Program-made: the position numbers and the translations under genes
NCBI GenBank assembly: GCA_965250675.1
Contig: CBDFPH010000011.1
Strand: one strand, 5' to 3'
DNA: 64,000 nucleotides
DNA from: Sphaerotilus sp965250675
GTDB lineage: Bacteria > Pseudomonadota > Gammaproteobacteria > Burkholderiales > Burkholderiaceae_C
In this document: piece by piece, positions 29,942 through 40,976 of the stretch
Layout of the letters: every line of letters starts with the position of its first letter
Numbering within the stretch: position 1 is the stretch's first letter
The notes under the pieces: generated by a model
Database searches by the model: none
Told to the model about the DNA's origin: nothing
Seen by the model: the letters and a program-made list of their open reading frames with translations, nothing else

Positions 29942-30700
29942 ATGGACATCGCAGGCAAGGTTTTCATCGTCACGGGCGCGGCCTCCGGGCTGGGCGAAGG
30001 CACGGCCCGCATGCTGGCGCGGGAAGGCGCCACGGTCGTGATTGCCGACCTGCAGGCCGAGCGCGGCGAGCAGGTGGCGGCCGAGATCGGCGGCGCCTTC
30101 GTGCGCTGCAACGTCGCCTCTGAGGACGACGGCCGCACGGCGGTCGCCCGCGCCACCTCGCTGGGCAAGCTGATGGGGCTGGTCAACTGCGCCGGCATCG
30201 CGCCGGCGGCCAAGACGGTGGGCAAGGATGGTGCGCACGCGCTCGACCTGTTCAGCAAGACCGTGACGGTCAACCTGATCGGCAGCTTCAACATGATCCG
30301 CCTGGCGGCCGAGGCGATGTGCCGCAACGAGCCCGAAGCCACCGGCGAGCGCGGCGTGCTCATCAACACCGCCAGCGTGGCCGCCTACGACGGCCAGATC
30401 GGCCAGGCGGCTTATGCGGCCAGCAAGGGCGGCATCGTCGGCATGACGCTGCCGATTGCGCGTGATTTGGCGCGCAACGGCATCCGCTGCATGACGATTG
30501 CGCCGGGCATCTTCGGCACGCCGATGCTGTTCGGCATGCCGCAGGAGGTGCAGGACGCGCTCGCCGCCGGCGTGCCCTTCCCCAGCCGCCTCGGCACGCC
30601 CGCCGACTACGCCAAGCTGGTGCAGCAGATCGTCACCAACGAGATGCTCAACGGCGAGGTGATCCGCCTCGACGGCGCCATCCGCCTCGCGCCGCGCTGA
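29942..30700 (+). CDS. Short-chain dehydrogenase/reductase, 3-hydroxyacyl-CoA dehydrogenase type 2-like
   Basis: The 252-residue SDR has the cofactor motif TGAASGLGEG (residues 11-20), Asp in IADLQ (NAD preference), NCAGIAPA, catalytic Ser in NTASVAAYDG and the YAASKGG motif. The overall pattern, including FNMIRLAAEAM and PFPSRLGTP, is like the mitochondrial HSD17B10/HADH2 type that oxidises short 3-hydroxyacyl-CoAs (including branched ones from isoleucine). The substrate is therefore inferred, not proven. A lipoprotein gamma-glutamyltransferase gene begins 3 bases later. Confidence 0.88.
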   Translation: MDIAGKVFIVTGAASGLGEGTARMLAREGATVVIADLQAERGEQVAAEIGGAFVRCNVASEDDGRTAVARATSLGKLMGLVNCAGIAPAAKTVGKDGAHALDLFSKTVTVNLIGSFNMIRLAAEAMCRNEPEATGERGVLINTASVAAYDGQIGQAAYAASKGGIVGMTLPIARDLARNGIRCMTIAPGIFGTPMLFGMPQEVQDALAAGVPFPSRLGTPADYAKLVQQIVTNEMLNGEVIRLDGAIRLAPR

Positions 30701-30703
30701 AGC

Positions 30704-32506
30704 ATGCGGACGGGCTTGCGTGCGGGTCTACGTGCATTGCTGGCGCTGATCGGGCTGGCGCTGCTGGCGGCGTGCGCGCAGGCGCCGGTCACATCGCCCG
30801 GCGTCAACCCGGAAGCGGCCACCGGCAGCAGCGCCAAGCCAGGCTGGCACACGCGGCGCTTTGCGGTGGCCGCCGCCAACCCGCTGGCGACGGAGGCCGG
30901 CGACCAGATCATCCGGGCCGGTGGCTCGGCGGTGGACGCCGCCATCGCGGTACAGATGGTGCTGACGCTGGTCGAGCCGCAGTCCAGCGGCCTCGGCGGC
31001 GGCGCGTTTCTGCTGCACTGGGATGGCACCACGCTGCAGGCCTATGACGGCCGCGAGACCGCGCCCGCTGCCGCCGATGAACGGCTGTTCCTGACGCCCG
31101 ACGGCCGGCCGATGGCGTTTGCCGACGCCATCGTCGGGGGCCGCGCCGTGGGCGTGCCAGGCACGCTGCGCATGCTGGAGTTGGCGCATCGGCAACAGGG
31201 CCGGCTGCCGTGGGCACAGCTGTTCGAGCCGGCGATTGCGCTGGCGGAACAGGGATTTGCGATCAGCCCGCGCCTGCACGGCCTGCTGGCGGGTGATGCG
31301 CATTTGCGCAAGAACGCGGCGGCGGCGCGCTACTTTTACCAACCCGACGGCAGCCCCAAACCCATCGGCACGCAACTGCGCAACCCGGCGCTGGCGGCGG
31401 TGCTGCGCCAGATGGCGGCACAAGGCAGCGCGGCGCTGCATGAGGGCGCGGTGGCGCGCAGCATCGTCACCGCAGTGCGCGGCCACGCCAGCAACCCGGG
31501 CCGGCTGAGCGAAGCCGATCTGGCCGGCTACCGCCCACTGCAGCGCGAGGCGCTGTGCAGCGACTGGCGCATCTACCGGCTGTGCGGCTTTCCGCCGCCG
31601 TCGTCAGGCCACCTGGCGATGGCACAGATGCTGGGCCTGCTGGAGCGCACGACACCAGACCGCCCCGCGCTGGAGAACGGCCTGCCGAGCGCCGACTTCC
31701 TGCACCGCTACACCGAGGCCGCCCGGCTGGCCTTCGCCGACCGCGCGCAGTACGTGGCGGACCCGGACTTCGTCAGCGCGCCGGGCGGGCGCTGGGCTAG
31801 CCTGCTGGATGCGGCCTATCTGGACCAGCGCGCCACGCTGATCGGCGCGCAGTCCATGGACATCGCCCGGCCCGGCAAGCCGGCCGGGATGCAGCAGGCG
31901 TGGGCGCCGCAGCCGGACCAGCCGGAATACGGCACGTCGCACATCTCGATCGTCGATGCGCAGGGCCGCGCGGTGGCCATGACCAGCACCATCGAAGACC
32001 AGTTCGGCGCAAGGCTGCTGGTCGACGGCGGCACGGGGCTGGAGGGCGGCTTTCTGCTCAACAACGAGCTGACCGATTTTTCTTTCACGCCTGCCGATGC
32101 GGCTGGAAAACCGATCGCCAACCGCGTGCAGCCTGGCAAGCGCCCGCGCTCCAGCATGAGCCCGACGCTGGTGTTCGACCGCGCCAGCGGCCAGTTGCTG
32201 ATGAGCGCGGGCTCGCCCGGTGGCGCGCTGATCATTCACTTCACCGCCAAGACGCTGCTGGCCACGCTCGGCTGGGGGCTGGACGCGCAAGCAGCCATCA
32301 ACCTGCCCAATTTCGGCTCGCTCAACGGCCCGACCCTGCTGGAGGAAAAGCGCTTTCCCGCCGCCACGCTGCAAGCGCTGCGCGAGCGCGGCCACGAGGT
32401 GATCGAGATTCCCATGACCAGTGGCCTGCAGGCAATTCAGCGCACGCCACAGGGCTGGTTTGGTGGCGCGGACCCGCGCCGCGAAGGTGTCGTGCGGGGT
32501 GATTGA
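30704..32506 (+). CDS. ggt: Gamma-glutamyltransferase, predicted lipoprotein
   Basis: This 600-residue Ntn-hydrolase transfers or hydrolyses the gamma-glutamyl group of glutathione. It begins with a lipoprotein signal peptide ending LALLAAC (Cys24). The large subunit covers up to about residue 405. The autoprocessing/catalytic threonine is in EYGTSHISIVD, with a small subunit after it. The substrate region includes DQFGARLLVDGGTGLE, FLLNNELTDFSF and RSSMSPTLVFD. Lipid anchoring is unusual compared with soluble E. coli Ggt and suggests an envelope-bound enzyme. It follows the SDR gene by 3 bases and precedes dnaG. Confidence 0.93.
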   Translation: MRTGLRAGLRALLALIGLALLAACAQAPVTSPGVNPEAATGSSAKPGWHTRRFAVAAANPLATEAGDQIIRAGGSAVDAAIAVQMVLTLVEPQSSGLGGGAFLLHWDGTTLQAYDGRETAPAAADERLFLTPDGRPMAFADAIVGGRAVGVPGTLRMLELAHRQQGRLPWAQLFEPAIALAEQGFAISPRLHGLLAGDAHLRKNAAAARYFYQPDGSPKPIGTQLRNPALAAVLRQMAAQGSAALHEGAVARSIVTAVRGHASNPGRLSEADLAGYRPLQREALCSDWRIYRLCGFPPPSSGHLAMAQMLGLLERTTPDRPALENGLPSADFLHRYTEAARLAFADRAQYVADPDFVSAPGGRWASLLDAAYLDQRATLIGAQSMDIARPGKPAGMQQAWAPQPDQPEYGTSHISIVDAQGRAVAMTSTIEDQFGARLLVDGGTGLEGGFLLNNELTDFSFTPADAAGKPIANRVQPGKRPRSSMSPTLVFDRASGQLLMSAGSPGGALIIHFTAKTLLATLGWGLDAQAAINLPNFGSLNGPTLLEEKRFPAATLQALRERGHEVIEIPMTSGLQAIQRTPQGWFGGADPRREGVVRGD

Positions 32507-32542
32507 CGGGCTGATCGACTCAAGCCGGCTAGACTTTCGCGG

Positions 32543-34384
32543 GTGATACCCCAAGGCTTTATCCAGGATTTGATCGCCCGCGTCGACATCGTCGAAGTGG
32601 TGGGCCGGCAAGTCCAACTCAAGAAAACCGGCGCCAACTACAGCGGCCTGTGCCCCTTCCACGCCGAAAAAAGCCCGAGCTTCACGGTCAGCGCCACCAA
32701 GCAGTTCTATCACTGCTTCGGCTGCGGCGCCAACGGCAACGCCATCGGCTTCCTGATGGAAACCAGCGGCATGAACTTCGTCGAGGCGGTCAAGGACCTG
32801 GCGCAGGAATTCGGCATGGTGGTGCCCGAGGAAGACACCAGCCCCGAGCAGCGCGAACGCGCCGCGCAGGCCCGCGCCCAGCAGATCAGCCTGACCGACG
32901 TGCTGGCGCGCGCCACGCAGCACTACCGCGCGCAGCTCAAGACCAGCCCGAAGGCGATCGACTACCTCAAGCGCCGCGGCCTGACCGGCGAGATCGCTGC
33001 CCGCTTCGGCCTGGGCTATGCGCCGGCCGGCTGGCACGCACTGGCGAGCGCGTTTGCGCATTACGACGACCCGCAGCTGGTCGAGTCCGGCCTGGTGATC
33101 CTGCAAGACCCGAAAGAGGTGCGCGAAGGCGAGGAAGCGCGCCGGCACGACCGCTTCCGCGACCGCATCATGTTCCCGATCCGCAACCCCAAGGGCGAGG
33201 TGATCGGCTTCGGCGGGCGCGTGCTGGACCAGGGCGAGCCCAAGTACCTCAACTCGCCCGAGACGCCGGTGTTCGTCAAGGGCCGCGAGCTGTACGGCCT
33301 GTACGAGGCGCGCATGGCCATCCGCGAACGCGGCCACGCGCTGGTGACCGAAGGCTATATGGACGTGGTCGCGCTGGCGCAGCTCGGCTTCGGCCAGGCG
33401 GTGGCCACGCTCGGCACTGCCTGCACCGGCGAGCACATCCAGAAGCTGGTGCGGCACACCGACCAGATCGTCTTCAGCTTCGATGGCGACAAGGCGGGCC
33501 GCCGGGCCGCCACGCGGGCGATGGAGGCGGTGCTGCCGTTCGCGACCGACACGCGCAGCTTCCGCTTCCTGTTCCTGCCGGCCGAGCACGATCCGGACTC
33601 GTTCGTGCGTGCCGAGGGCGCCGAGGCGTTTGAGCGCTGCATTGCCGAGGCACTGCCGCTGTCACGCCAGATGATGCAGGTGGCCAGCCAGGACTGCGAC
33701 CTGGCCAGCCCGGAAGGCCGTGCCAAGTTCATCGCCCAGGCTGAGCCGCTGTGGCGCGCGCTGCCCGAGGGCGTGCTGCGGCTGCAGATGGTCAATGAGT
33801 TTGCACAGCTGTCGCAGATCGCATCGACCGATCTGGCGGTGCGCTGGGGCACGGCACAGGCGAGCGCGGCATCGGGCGCGAAGTCATCGCAAGCGCCGAT
33901 GCAGTCCCCCATGCAATCACCGATGCAGTCGCCGCAATCCGGCTACCGCAAGAGTGGCGAATGGCAGCCCGGCAGCTTTGGCAAGGGCTCGAAGCGCTGG
34001 AATCGCGAGGAACCGCGCATCCCGCAAGGCCAGCGCCCAGCCGCGCGCCGCCCCGAGGACCGCGCCGCCTGGCTGCTGCTGCAGCGCAGTGAGTGGTGGA
34101 CCACGCTGTCAGGCGCTGACCACGACCTACTCTGCCAGCTGCCAGGATGGCACGGCGAACTGTTCCGGCACCTGGACCAGCTGCACACCGAGCACGACAC
34201 CGTGCCGTGGCCGGCACTGCGCGAAACGCTGCTGGCGTTCGACTGGGGCACGACCGCGATTGCGCTGGTGGATGCCGCCGAATCGGGCATCGAGCCGCTG
34301 CCCGAGGACCTGCCGCACGTCATCTCGCAGATCCGCAGCGCCGGGGACCGCACCGACGCCATGCGCTTTCTGGGTCGGCTCTGA
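32543..34384 (+). CDS. dnaG: DNA primase
   Basis: DnaG (613 residues) makes RNA primers for replication. The N-terminal zinc finger is CPFHAEKSPSFTV then HCFGCGANGNAIGF. The TOPRIM core includes VTEGYMDVVALAQLG, GTACTGEHIQKL and FSFDGDKAGRRAA. The C-terminal helicase-binding domain is poorly conserved as usual. The linker carries an in-register short repeat (MQSPMQSPMQSPQS, near residues 453-466). Translation starts at GTG 32543 (MIPQGFIQDLIARVDIVEVV). It forms dnaG-rpoD without rpsU upstream, replaced by ggt. Confidence 0.96.
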   Translation: MIPQGFIQDLIARVDIVEVVGRQVQLKKTGANYSGLCPFHAEKSPSFTVSATKQFYHCFGCGANGNAIGFLMETSGMNFVEAVKDLAQEFGMVVPEEDTSPEQRERAAQARAQQISLTDVLARATQHYRAQLKTSPKAIDYLKRRGLTGEIAARFGLGYAPAGWHALASAFAHYDDPQLVESGLVILQDPKEVREGEEARRHDRFRDRIMFPIRNPKGEVIGFGGRVLDQGEPKYLNSPETPVFVKGRELYGLYEARMAIRERGHALVTEGYMDVVALAQLGFGQAVATLGTACTGEHIQKLVRHTDQIVFSFDGDKAGRRAATRAMEAVLPFATDTRSFRFLFLPAEHDPDSFVRAEGAEAFERCIAEALPLSRQMMQVASQDCDLASPEGRAKFIAQAEPLWRALPEGVLRLQMVNEFAQLSQIASTDLAVRWGTAQASAASGAKSSQAPMQSPMQSPMQSPQSGYRKSGEWQPGSFGKGSKRWNREEPRIPQGQRPAARRPEDRAAWLLLQRSEWWTTLSGADHDLLCQLPGWHGELFRHLDQLHTEHDTVPWPALRETLLAFDWGTTAIALVDAAESGIEPLPEDLPHVISQIRSAGDRTDAMRFLGRL

Positions 34385-34395
34385 GCGTAAAAAGG

Positions 34396-34401
34396 TATAA
34401 T
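34396..34401 (+). promoter_or_regulatory. TATAAT upstream of rpoD
   Basis: A perfect -10 hexamer lies 12 bases after the dnaG stop, 200 bases before rpoD. No good -35 is visible at 17 bases (GGTCGG), so this is a candidate internal promoter giving a long rpoD leader. The 215-base dnaG-rpoD gap holds no other recognised feature. Confidence 0.35.
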
Positions 34402-34599
34402 CCTCGGCTGTCTTAGAAACGGCAAGAGTGACAGCAGTGCTTGAGCCCCCCGGCCACCCGCGAAACGGGCACCCACCTCCGGCCAATTCCGCCAACACTG
34501 CACCCCCAAATGTTCACGCGAACTTGCCTGCCTTGAAAAACAGCTTGTTTTTCAGGCCGACCGCCCCATTTCCGCCGAGTACACCTGCCGAGGAATCGC

Positions 34600-36834
<2,235 letters not shown>

Positions 36835-36880
36835 TGCAGCGCCGGCCCGGCGTGATTTCCGGGTCTGATCTGCACTGACA

Positions 36881-36907
36881 ACAAGGCCCGGCTCGTCCGG
36901 GCTTTGT
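36881..36907 (+). terminator. Terminator after rpoD
   Basis: The stem ACAAGGCCCGG / CCGGGCTTTGT (11 pairs, one G-U) has a five-base loop CTCGT and lies 46 bases after the rpoD stop. The T tract is built into the stem. Confidence 0.8.
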
Positions 36908-36979
36908 CGTTTCAGCGCGCCCGGAACCGCTGGAACACATCGTGCAGGATGTCACGGTGGCGCCACTAGAATCAAGACC

Positions 36980-37915
36980 ATGTCGCAGTCCGTGATTCGT
37001 ACCGTCTTGTTCGCCGATCTGCGCGGCAGCACCTCCCTCTATGAGAGCCTGGGCAACGCCGACGCCGCATCCCTGGTCACCCAGAGCGTCGCCATGCTGG
37101 GCCGGGTGATCGAGGCTCACGGTGGCCGCGTCATCAAGACCCTGGGCGATGGCCTGATGGCCGTCTTCACCGACCCTTCGCCCGCCGTGCGCGCTGCCGA
37201 AGAGGTGCAGGAGTCGTTCGGGCGCACGCTGGTCAACCTGTTCGGGCTGCGCGCCCAGTCCCTGCGCGTGCAGGTGGCGATGGTGCATGGCGAGTTGATC
37301 GAAGTCGGCAGCGACTGCTTCGGTGACGCCGTCAACGTGGCCGCACGGCTGCTGGATCACGCCGGCGACAGCGAAACCCTGCTCACCATCGAAACCCTGG
37401 AGCCCTTGCCACGCCACCTGCGCGAGCACTTCCGCCGGCTCGACAAGCTGCACCTGCGCGGCCGCATGGAACCGGTCGAGGTCTGGCATCTGGAGTCACG
37501 CCACGGCCCGGACGCCATGTCCACCATGTTCGGCGACGGCCTGCCCACTGCCGTGCCGGACGGCATCAAGATCACGCTCTGCGGCGTGCCACGCGTGCAC
37601 ACGATGCGCAACCTGCCCGTCATGCTGGGCCGCAGCCAGGAGGCGGGCTACTGCCTCGACGACAGCCGCGTCTCGCGCATGCATGCGCGCATCGAATGGC
37701 ACGGCGGCAACTTCCAGCTCACCGACCTCAGCTCCAACGGCACTTATGTGCGCTTTGGCGTGCAGCCGGCCGTGGTCAGCCTGCGCCGCAGCGCCTGCAC
37801 GCTGCACGGCCGCGGCGTGATCTCGCTGGGCGTGTCGCCGCTGGTGGCGGACGCGCCCACAGTGAGCTTCGAGGTGCTGCGCTTCGACGAGACCGAGCCG
37901 CAGCCGCTCACCTAA
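36980..37915 (+). CDS. Class III nucleotide cyclase - FHA domain protein
   Basis: The 311-residue protein joins an N-terminal adenylate/guanylate cyclase homology domain (about residues 5-165) to a C-terminal FHA domain (about 213-290). In the cyclase the metal aspartates are D13 (FADLRGST) and D57 (KTLGDGLMAVF), and the transition-state Asn119 and Arg123 are in GDAVNVAARLL. It is therefore probably active, and cAMP is the likely product. The FHA core GRSQ, SRMHARIEW and SSNGTY would bind a phospho-Thr partner. No kinase or phosphatase gene adjoins. It stands alone between rpoD and purT. Confidence 0.88.
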   Translation: MSQSVIRTVLFADLRGSTSLYESLGNADAASLVTQSVAMLGRVIEAHGGRVIKTLGDGLMAVFTDPSPAVRAAEEVQESFGRTLVNLFGLRAQSLRVQVAMVHGELIEVGSDCFGDAVNVAARLLDHAGDSETLLTIETLEPLPRHLREHFRRLDKLHLRGRMEPVEVWHLESRHGPDAMSTMFGDGLPTAVPDGIKITLCGVPRVHTMRNLPVMLGRSQEAGYCLDDSRVSRMHARIEWHGGNFQLTDLSSNGTYVRFGVQPAVVSLRRSACTLHGRGVISLGVSPLVADAPTVSFEVLRFDETEPQPLT

Positions 37916-37947
37916 ACCCTTTCTTTTTCTTCAGGCTCCAGACCCGC

Positions 37948-39168
37948 ATGAAAGCTCTTGCTACCCCTTTGTCGCCGGTGGCGACGCGCGTGATGCTGCT
38001 CGGCAGCGGTGAACTCGGCAAAGAGGTGCTGATCGCCCTGCAGCGCCTGGGCGTCGAGACCCTCGCGGTCGACCGCTACGACAACGCCCCCGGCCAGCAG
38101 GTCGCCCACCACGCCCGCACCATCACCATGAGCGACCCGGCGCAGCTGCGCGCGCTGATCGAGGCCGAAAAGCCCGACCTGGTCGTGCCCGAGATCGAGG
38201 CCATCGCCACCGCGGTGCTGGAGGCGATGGAGGCCGAGGGCCAGATCCGCTGCATCCCCACCGCCCGTGCCGCCCGCCTGACCATGGATCGCGAAGGCAT
38301 CCGCCGCCTGGCCGCCGAGACGCTGGGCCTACCCACCAGCCCCTACCGCTTCTGCGATTCGCTGGCCGAGTTGCAGGCCGCCATTGACGGCGCAGATGGC
38401 GCAACGGCAATAGGCTACCCCTGCATCGTCAAGCCGGTGATGAGCAGCTCCGGCAAAGGCCAGAGCAAGATCGACAGCGCCGCCGACGTCCAGCACGCCT
38501 GGGACTACGCCATGGCGGGCGGCCGCGTCGCCAAGGGCCGCGTCATCGTCGAAGGCTTCATCGACTTCGACTACGAAATCACCCAGCTCACCGTGCGCGC
38601 CGTCGGCACCGATGGCAGCGTGCAGACCCACTTCTGCGACCCCATCGGCCACGTGCAGGTCGGCGGCGACTACGTCGAGAGCTGGCAGCCCCAGCCCATG
38701 CAGCCGGCCGCCCTGGAGCGCGCCCGCACCATCTCCAAGGCCGTGACCGACAACCTGCAAGGGCTGGGCTTGTTCGGCGTCGAGCTGTTCGTCAAGGGCG
38801 ATCAGGTCTGGTTCAGCGAAGTCAGCCCGCGCCCGCACGACACCGGTCTCGTCACGCTGGCCACCCAATGGCAGAGCGAATTCGAGCTGCACGCCCGCGC
38901 CATCCTCGGCCTGCCGGTCGACACCACCCTCAAGAGCGCCGGCGCCAGCGCGGTGATCTACGGCGGCGTGGACGCGCAAGCCGTCATCTTCGACGGCGTG
39001 GCCGACGCCCTGTCCGTGCCCGGCACCGACCTGCGCCTGTTCGGCAAGCCCGAAAGCTTCGTCAAACGCCGCATGGGCGTGGCGCTGGCGCACGCCGAGT
39101 CGATCGACGTGGCGCGGGAGCGGGCCAAGCTGGCGGCATCGAAGGTGCGGGTGCGCAAAGCCGACTGA
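37948..39168 (+). CDS. purT: Formate-dependent phosphoribosylglycinamide formyltransferase
   Basis: PurT (406 residues) is an ATP-grasp enzyme that formylates GAR with free formate, replacing PurN in purine synthesis. Characteristic are VMLLGSGELGKEVLIALQRL, VVPEIEAIATAVL, the ATP-grasp loop KPVMSSSGKGQS, GFIDFDYEITQLTVR and the FSEVSPRPHDTGLVT signature. ATG 37948 is the start; the frame open upstream lies in another frame of the FHA gene. A long hairpin follows the gene. Confidence 0.96.
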   Translation: MKALATPLSPVATRVMLLGSGELGKEVLIALQRLGVETLAVDRYDNAPGQQVAHHARTITMSDPAQLRALIEAEKPDLVVPEIEAIATAVLEAMEAEGQIRCIPTARAARLTMDREGIRRLAAETLGLPTSPYRFCDSLAELQAAIDGADGATAIGYPCIVKPVMSSSGKGQSKIDSAADVQHAWDYAMAGGRVAKGRVIVEGFIDFDYEITQLTVRAVGTDGSVQTHFCDPIGHVQVGGDYVESWQPQPMQPAALERARTISKAVTDNLQGLGLFGVELFVKGDQVWFSEVSPRPHDTGLVTLATQWQSEFELHARAILGLPVDTTLKSAGASAVIYGGVDAQAVIFDGVADALSVPGTDLRLFGKPESFVKRRMGVALAHAESIDVARERAKLAASKVRVRKAD

Positions 39169-39186
39169 CCTCACCGGCTCTCACTC

Positions 39187-39231
39187 GCGGCCCGCAGAAC
39201 CCGGCAGCCCAGCCGGTGTTCTGCGGGCCGC
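39187..39231 (+). terminator. Long hairpin after purT
   Basis: A 14-base perfect stem (GCGGCCCGCAGAAC with its complement, 39187-39200 and 39218-39231) contains an inner CCGGC/GCCGG stem. It starts 18 bases after the purT stop. There is no real T tract (GCTGCGTTTG), so it may act as an RNA-stabilising or partial terminator structure. Nothing else was seen in the 225-base gap up to the nuclease gene. Confidence 0.6.
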
Positions 39232-39393
39232 GCTGCGTTTGTGACCAGATGAAACGCTGAGTCGAATCCGCAAAAACCCGCTGGAAACAGCAACCCGATT
39301 CGATAGCATCTGCCGCTTCGATCCCCAGGCGCCCAGCCGCACCGCAGAGTGCTGCAACGCCAGTCCACGGGGATCTCATCAGGGGGAGCCTTC

Positions 39394-40233
39394 ATGGCAA
39401 GAAAACGTCGCACCACTGCGGCTGAAGAGTGGATGAGCCTTGTTGCGCGCCTGCCGTGGTGGGTGGGTGTGGGGCTGGCGGGGGTGAGCTACCTGCTGCT
39501 GCATCGGTTGGCGACGCCGGTCGACATGCCCATCCCGACGCCGGGCCAGATGGTCGGGCCGATCGTCAAGGTCGCCATCGCGTCCGTTGCCCTGTTCGCA
39601 CAGTACCTCGTCCCGCTGATCTGCCTGGCCGGCGCTGGCCTGTCCGCCTGGAAACGCCGCCGCGGGCAAGCCTTGGTGCGCGACGTGCAAGCCAGCCGCC
39701 ACGTCGAGGCGCTCAACGGCATGAGCTGGCGCGAGTTCGAGCAACTCGTCGCCGCCGCCTACCGCCAGCAGGGCTACCGCGTCACCGAAACCGGTGGCGG
39801 CGGGCCGGATGGTGGGGTAGACGTTGTGCTCAAGAAAGGCAGCGAAACCTTTCTGGTCCAGTGCAAGCAATGGAAGGCGCTGAAAGTCAGCGTCGACGTG
39901 GTGCGCCAGTTGTACGGCGTCATGGCCGCGCGTGGCGCAGCGGGCGGTTTTGTCGTCACCTCCGGCCAGTTCACCGCTGACGCGCACGCGTTTGCGCAGG
40001 GCCGAAACATCATGCTCGTCGATGGCCCAGCCTTGAAAGGCCTGATTCAGTCGGGCCGCCAAGCCAGCGTCACACCACCCCCTGCGCCCGTTACTGCCCG
40101 GGCGATGGCTCCGGTCTGCCCGAAATGCGATGGTGCGATGACCAAGCGTGTTGCCAAGCAAGGCGCGAATGCGGGGCGGGAGTTTTGGGGGTGTTTGGGG
40201 TATCCGGGGTGCCGGGGAGTATTGAGGTTGTGA
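39394..40233 (+). CDS. Membrane-anchored Mrr-type restriction endonuclease with C-terminal zinc ribbon
   Basis: The 279-residue protein has two N-terminal hydrophobic segments (about 18-38 and 53-85) and then an Mrr-like PD-(D/E)xK nuclease domain (about 105-215). The domain shows WREFEQLV, catalytic Asp143 in GVDVVLKKG, and Q156-x-K158 in LVQCKQWK. The C-terminus is a topoisomerase-type zinc ribbon with Cys 242, 245, 267 and 273. The family cuts DNA, often modified DNA; membrane anchoring could expose it to incoming DNA, which is inference. The ATG has AGGGGGA upstream. Its 3' end overlaps, antisense, the open tail of the broken integron integrase. Confidence 0.85.
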   Translation: MARKRRTTAAEEWMSLVARLPWWVGVGLAGVSYLLLHRLATPVDMPIPTPGQMVGPIVKVAIASVALFAQYLVPLICLAGAGLSAWKRRRGQALVRDVQASRHVEALNGMSWREFEQLVAAAYRQQGYRVTETGGGGPDGGVDVVLKKGSETFLVQCKQWKALKVSVDVVRQLYGVMAARGAAGGFVVTSGQFTADAHAFAQGRNIMLVDGPALKGLIQSGRQASVTPPPAPVTARAMAPVCPKCDGAMTKRVAKQGANAGREFWGCLGYPGCRGVLRL

Positions 40234-40880
40234 GGATGAGTGCTATCGGCCATGAGCTGACGGTCACGCAAGTCCGCTGTGAGAGCCTTCACCGGGCAGG
40301 CAGCATCATCCTTGCCACCCTTGCCCTCGCGCACTATCAGCGCGCGGTGGGTAAAGTCGACGTCCTTGACCCGAAGTTGCAGGCCTTCGGTGATGCGCAT
40401 GCCCGTGCCATACAGCAGTCGCGCCAGCACCCGGTGCACGCCCTGCAAACCGTCCAGCACAGCGGCTACCTCGTCGCGCGACAACACCACCGGCAGGCGC
40501 CGCACCGGCACCGGTCGGCCAATCTCGGCCAGCCACGGCAGTTGCAGGCCCAACACCTTGTCGTAGAGAAAGATCAGCGCAGACAGAGCCTGCCGATGGG
40601 TCGAGGCAGACAAACCCTTTTCTACTGCCAAGTGCGTCAAGAAACCCTCCACCTCTGCCTTGCCCATCTCGGCCGGGTGCCGCAGGCCGTGGAAGCGAAT
40701 GTAGGCCCGCGCCCAGTACACGTAGGCTTCTTCGGTGCGCAAGCTGTAGTGCAGCAGCCGGATGCGCTCTCGCAACTGGTCCAGCAGACGAACGGACTTC
40801 AAGGGCGGCAGCCCCACCGCTGGATCCACGGGGCGCAGGGCCGCACGTCCGGGCGCCTGAGCTTGTCGCGAAAACGCCAT
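40047..40880 (-). pseudogene. intI: Integron integrase, C-terminally truncated
   Basis: The first roughly 206 residues are an integron-type tyrosine recombinase: RLLDQLRERIRLLHYSLRTE, then AYIRFHGLRHPAEMG, SASTHRQALSALIFLY, LPWLAEIGRP, RLPVVLSRDEV, and LLYGTGMRITEGLQLRVKD with the first catalytic Arg (R162). After GKGGKD (186-191) the match decays and stops near position 40260. The frame then runs unlike any integrase to 40047, antisense over the Mrr-like gene. Missing are the catalytic HxxR, the second His and the tyrosine, plus the IntI-specific insert, so it cannot recombine. The start ATG (40878-40880) has GGGAGG upstream. Its SOS-type promoter is intact. Confidence 0.9.
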
Positions 40881-40947
40881 GGTTGCCTCCCTTGGCAGGG
40901 CGGTGCACTGCTGACAGAATCGTAAGCAAACGCCGCTTTTGACTGCA

Positions 40948-40976
40948 AATTTAGTACTGTATGAATGCACAGTCAA
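40948..40976 (-). promoter_or_regulatory. intI promoter with overlapping LexA (SOS) box
   Basis: On the minus strand TTGACT (40976-40971) and TAAATT (40953-40948) are separated by 17 bases. A perfect CTGT-N8-ACAG LexA box lies at 40957-40972, overlapping the -35 and spacer. It is about 75 bases before the intI ATG. LexA repression of intI promoters is established for other integrons. Confidence 0.8.

Noticed and set aside
34385..34599. tRNA or small RNA between dnaG and rpoD
   Set aside because: No cloverleaf or clear terminator was found; only a TATAAT is noted.
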